A model generated the notes under the pieces. The model was not told where the DNA came from. It searched no databases and was given only the letters and a program-made list of their open reading frames with translations. DNA of 64,000 bases from contig JAPFDT010000033.1 in NCBI GenBank assembly GCA_026169815.1, positions 42,575 through 106,574 on the forward strand, given 5' to 3'. This stretch comes from Pseudogracilibacillus sp. (GTDB lineage Bacteria; Bacillota; Bacilli; Bacillales; Amphibacillaceae). This document shows positions 61,597 through 64,000 of this stretch, piece after piece (the first letter of the stretch is position 1; every line of letters begins with the position of its first letter). Made by a program: the position numbers and the translations under genes.

Positions 61597-62658
61597 CTAT
61601 TTCTCTAACATTAGTCGTTCCCGAATTAATGTCGAACGCATTTTATCTCGTTCACTAGACGTTAACGTTTCTTCTGCATATAGTTGTAAAAATCCTGGTT
61701 GAATTAAAATCATTAGTTCATTCAATATATTATGACTGACATGTTCAATCATGCCTAAATCTATTCCTAATCTTACATTCGAAAGTCTTTTTGCTGCTTC
61801 ATTTGACTCCATAATACGGCTATACTGTAATAAGCCAAAGGAGCGATATATTTGATCTTCTAACATAGAACTAGAGCGCTCTATCAAGCGTTTTCTAGCT
61901 TCACGCTCTTGCTCTATTAAATTCATAATAATACTTTCTAAATCAGCAACAATCTCTTCTTCCGCTTTACCTAATGTAATTTGATTAGAGATTTGAAACA
62001 TATTACCAACTGCTTCTGTACCTTCACCATACATACCTCTAACGACAAAACCTAGCTGATTCACTACTGGAATCATACGCTTCATTCGCTTCGTAATAAC
62101 CAATGCAGGCAAATGTACTAAAACAGATGCTCTCAATCCTGTACCAACATTTGTTGGACAACTTGTTAAGTATCCCATTTTTTCATCATAGGCATAATCA
62201 ACCTTTTCTTCTATCCAATCATCTATGTAAAATGCTTCTTCTAATGCTTTTGATAATTGCAAGCCAGGAAAGTATAATTGCATCCGAATGTGATCTTCTT
62301 CATTAAGCATAATCGATGCCTGTTCATTTTCTGACATTAAAACTGCACCCATATTTTCATTAACTAAATTCGGACTAATTAAATGTTTCTCTACTAGGGC
62401 TCGCTTTTTTATTTCAGATAAATCTCTCATATAAATTAAATCGAAATTTTTATACGTTTGAAATGACGAACCATGATATTCCTCATGGAAGAAATCAGTA
62501 ATTTTTATTAACTCTTCTTCCTTTTTTAATGTGGGGAAAATATGTTGATTAAAATTTCTCGCCAAACGTATTCTGGAACTTAATACAATATCATTGTTTG
62601 GTCCTTCTTCACGCATCCAAGGGCTGATTGCATCATTCATAAAATTTTCTAAACTCAT
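61597..62658 (-). CDS. mcsB: Protein-arginine kinase McsB
   Basis: A 353-residue kinase of the phosphagen-kinase fold that phosphorylates arginine, marking proteins for Clp[17 protein letters not shown] (ATP phosphate binding, about 27-41), the [20 protein letters not shown] region and [20 protein letters not shown] (about 162-181) with its conserved Cys are present. Overlaps mcsA by four bases (ATGA). Confidence 0.97.
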   Translation of the reverse strand: MSLENFMNDAISPWMREEGPNNDIVLSSRIRLARNFNQHIFPTLKKEEELIKITDFFHEEYHGSSFQTYKNFDLIYMRDLSEIKKRALVEKHLISPNLVNENMGAVLMSENEQASIMLNEEDHIRMQLYFPGLQLSKALEEAFYIDDWIEEKVDYAYDEKMGYLTSCPTNVGTGLRASVLVHLPALVITKRMKRMIPVVNQLGFVVRGMYGEGTEAVGNMFQISNQITLGKAEEEIVADLESIIMNLIEQEREARKRLIERSSSMLEDQIYRSFGLLQYSRIMESNEAAKRLSNVRLGIDLGMIEHVSHNILNELMILIQPGFLQLYAEETLTSSERDKMRSTLIRERLMLEK

Positions 62659-63185
62659 GAATGATCACCCTCTTTCTTTTCTTCTATCGCTTTAATTTTA
62701 TCTCTAATAACTGCTGCTTGTTCAAATTCCTCGTCTTCTATTAAGCGTGCTAATTCCTCACGATGATTATCCAATTCTTTTTGTACATGTAACTTCTGTC
62801 CTTGACGTTTTGGAATTTTTCCATGATGTTTTAAGCTACTACTATGAATACGTCTAAAGATAGGAGCTAATCGTGATTTAAATGACTCATAACAATGAGC
62901 ACAACCAAACCGCCCTATTTTTCGAAACTCATGAAAGGACATTTGACATTGCTTACACTTAATAGCCTCTTCTTGAATCATGCGCTGACCCTGCTGTAAA
63001 TCTACTTGATTAACACCAAATAGCCCTGTTATTAAATCATGTAAAGAATATGCTTCTTCTTGATTTGCGACATAACCTTTTTGTTGGGCACATTGTTCAC
63101 ATAAATGACGTTCCCTTTTTGTGCCGTTTACAATTTCTGTTACATGTAACGCAGCAGGACGCTCATGACATTCCATACACTGCAT
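62655..63185 (-). CDS. mcsA: McsB activator McsA
   Basis: A 176-residue zinc protein that activates McsB. Two zinc modules with four CxxC motifs ([41 protein letters not shown]) precede a C-terminal UVR segment ([20 protein letters not shown], about 145-165). Metal or thiol stress is thought to act through these cysteines. Thirteen bases after ctsR. Confidence 0.96.
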   Translation of the reverse strand: MQCMECHERPAALHVTEIVNGTKRERHLCEQCAQQKGYVANQEEAYSLHDLITGLFGVNQVDLQQGQRMIQEEAIKCKQCQMSFHEFRKIGRFGCAHCYESFKSRLAPIFRRIHSSSLKHHGKIPKRQGQKLHVQKELDNHREELARLIEDEEFEQAAVIRDKIKAIEEKKEGDHS

Positions 63186-63197
63186 ATTATTTCCCCC

Positions 63198-63662
63198 TTA
63201 CTTTTTAGAATACTTTAACGACGACAACATCGCCGTCAATATACGAGCACGTAACACATCTCTTTCTGGTAATGGATAAACTAGCACTTCCCGATCCACT
63301 ACACTTAACATTATATTTTTCTCACGTGAGGAAATGATTTCTTTTTCATGCAAGCGCTCCAAAACATCTATTGCACTTTGCTGCGAAACTTTTGGATTGA
63401 TTAAATGAATAATATCATCAATTAATTCCAATTTATCATGATGTTGAACTCTGCTAATTCTAATATATCCTCCACCACCACGTTTACTTTCAATTAAATA
63501 ACCTTTTTCTATTGTAAACCGCGTATTAATTACATAATTAATTTGTGACGGAACACATTCAAATTGATTCGCAACTTCACTACGTTTAATCTCAATCATC
63601 TTCTTCTCGTTTTCTTGCAGAATTTCCTTTAAATACTGTTCAATAATATCAGAAATACTCAT
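63198..63662 (-). CDS. ctsR: Transcriptional repressor CtsR
   Basis: A 154-residue repressor of class III heat-shock genes, acting as a dimer and thermosensor. Winged helix with SEVANQFECVPSQINYVINT and the glycine-rich wing ESKRGGGGYIRISR (about 56-69), the intrinsic temperature sensor. I choose ATG 63662 (GGAG upstream). First gene of its operon, with its own operator upstream. Confidence 0.97.
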   Translation of the reverse strand: MSISDIIEQYLKEILQENEKKMIEIKRSEVANQFECVPSQINYVINTRFTIEKGYLIESKRGGGGYIRISRVQHHDKLELIDDIIHLINPKVSQQSAIDVLERLHEKEIISSREKNIMLSVVDREVLVYPLPERDVLRARILTAMLSSLKYSKK

Positions 63663-63704
63663 TATGTCACTCCTTCCCAATTTCACATCAACATAAACCT
63701 ATCC

Positions 63705-63721
63705 TTGACCTTATTTGACTA
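63705..63721 (-). promoter_or_regulatory. CtsR operator
   Basis: Minus-strand AGTCAAATAAGGTCAAG is a direct heptad repeat (AGTCAAA, TAA, GGTCAAG), matching the CtsR box (GGTCAAA-NAN-GGTCAAA) with small deviations. It lies just downstream of the -10, as expected for repression. Confidence 0.85.
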
Positions 63722-63729
63722 TAATTTTA

Positions 63730-63758
63730 TTATACGCTACTTTTTCCAGATTGAAAAG
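63730..63758 (-). promoter_or_regulatory. Sigma-A promoter of the ctsR operon
   Basis: Minus-strand TTTTCA (63758-63753), 17-base spacer and perfect TATAAT (63735-63730), followed by the CtsR box. Confidence 0.65.
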
Positions 63759-63808
63759 GGAATGAATGTATAGCATCGACAGTTAGGAAAAATATAAACT
63801 TATTTATA

Positions 63809-63857
63809 CAAAAAAACAACAGTTTACTAACAAATGCTGTTAATAAACTGTTGTTTA
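63809..63857 (-). terminator. Rho-independent terminator of the rRNA operon
   Basis: Minus-strand AAACAACAGTTTATTAACAGC pairs with GTTAGTAAACTGTTGTTTTTTT, quoted as AAACAACAGTTTA/TAAACTGTTGTTT. It lies directly after the 5S gene and ends the rRNA transcript before ctsR. Confidence 0.93.
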
Positions 63858-63859
63858 AA

Positions 63860-63976
63860 TGCCTGGCGACGTCCTACTCTTGCAGAGACAAAGTCTCAAC
63901 TACCATCGGCGCAAAAGAGCTTAACTACTGTGTTCGAGATGGGAACAGGTGTGACCTCTTTGCAATAATCACCAGA
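63860..63976 (-). rRNA. rrf: 5S ribosomal RNA
   Basis: Minus-strand sequence of about 117 bases begins TCTGGTGATTATTGCAAAGA and ends GTAGGACGTCGCCAGGCA. The internal GGTCACACCTGTTCCC and GAACACAGTAGTTAAGCTCT are the conserved 5S loops. The ends TCTGGTG and CGCCAGG pair. It is the 3' gene of an rRNA operon whose 23S lies to the right of the window. Confidence 0.96.
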
Positions 63977-64000
63977 CTATATTCACTTATGAAGTATTTA

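Overview
The window comes from a low-GC Gram-positive bacterium of the order Bacillales. The ribosomal, RNA polymerase and ctsR-clpC genes are in Bacillus order and the proteins are close to the Bacillus family types. The genus cannot be fixed from the sequence. Every gene I support lies on the minus strand, so transcription runs from high to low coordinates and operons are read right to left.

Right end (63.9 to 44.6 kb): the 3' gene of an rRNA operon (5S) and its terminator. Next is the heat-shock operon ctsR-mcsA-mcsB-clpC, with a CtsR operator at its promoter, then radA, yacL and gltX. A cysteine T-box precedes cysE-cysS-mrnC-rlmB-rae1. After that come sigH, rpmG, secE, nusG, rplK-rplA and rplJ-rplL, the last pair with an L10 leader and attenuator, and an rRNA methyltransferase. 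Compared with Bacillus subtilis, disA, ispD and ispF are missing from this cluster.

Middle (44.2 to 11 kb): rpoB-rpoC, an L7Ae-type K-turn protein, rpsL-rpsG-fusA-tuf, a 1.4-kb gap holding one small membrane protein gene, then the complete S10-spc-alpha ribosomal superoperon down to rplQ. The superoperon contains secY, adk, infA and rpoA but no map between adk and the KOW-protein gene. Between rplQ and ecfA1 is a 52-bp tandem repeat array. The ECF transporter core (ecfA1-ecfA2-ecfT), truA and rplM-rpsI follow.

Left end (11 to 0 kb) is accessory. It has a quinone-resistance (mhq-type) operon of two ring-cleaving dioxygenases, a flavin-reductase-like protein and an esterase. Its MarR repressor gene is internally deleted while its promoter and palindromic operator are still visible. 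Then come a YceI-like protein, an unrecognised membrane protein, and a type I restriction-modification operon (hsdM-hsdS-hsdR) that runs off the left edge.

The gaps also hold three copies, one of them truncated, of a structured palindromic repeat, an unrelated palindromic element downstream of rpoC, several broken small reading frames, and a family of near-identical terminators. I found no clear new multi-gene system. The strongest non-routine observations are the broken repressor with its surviving operator, the higher-order 52-bp repeat array, and the gene absences at otherwise conserved loci.
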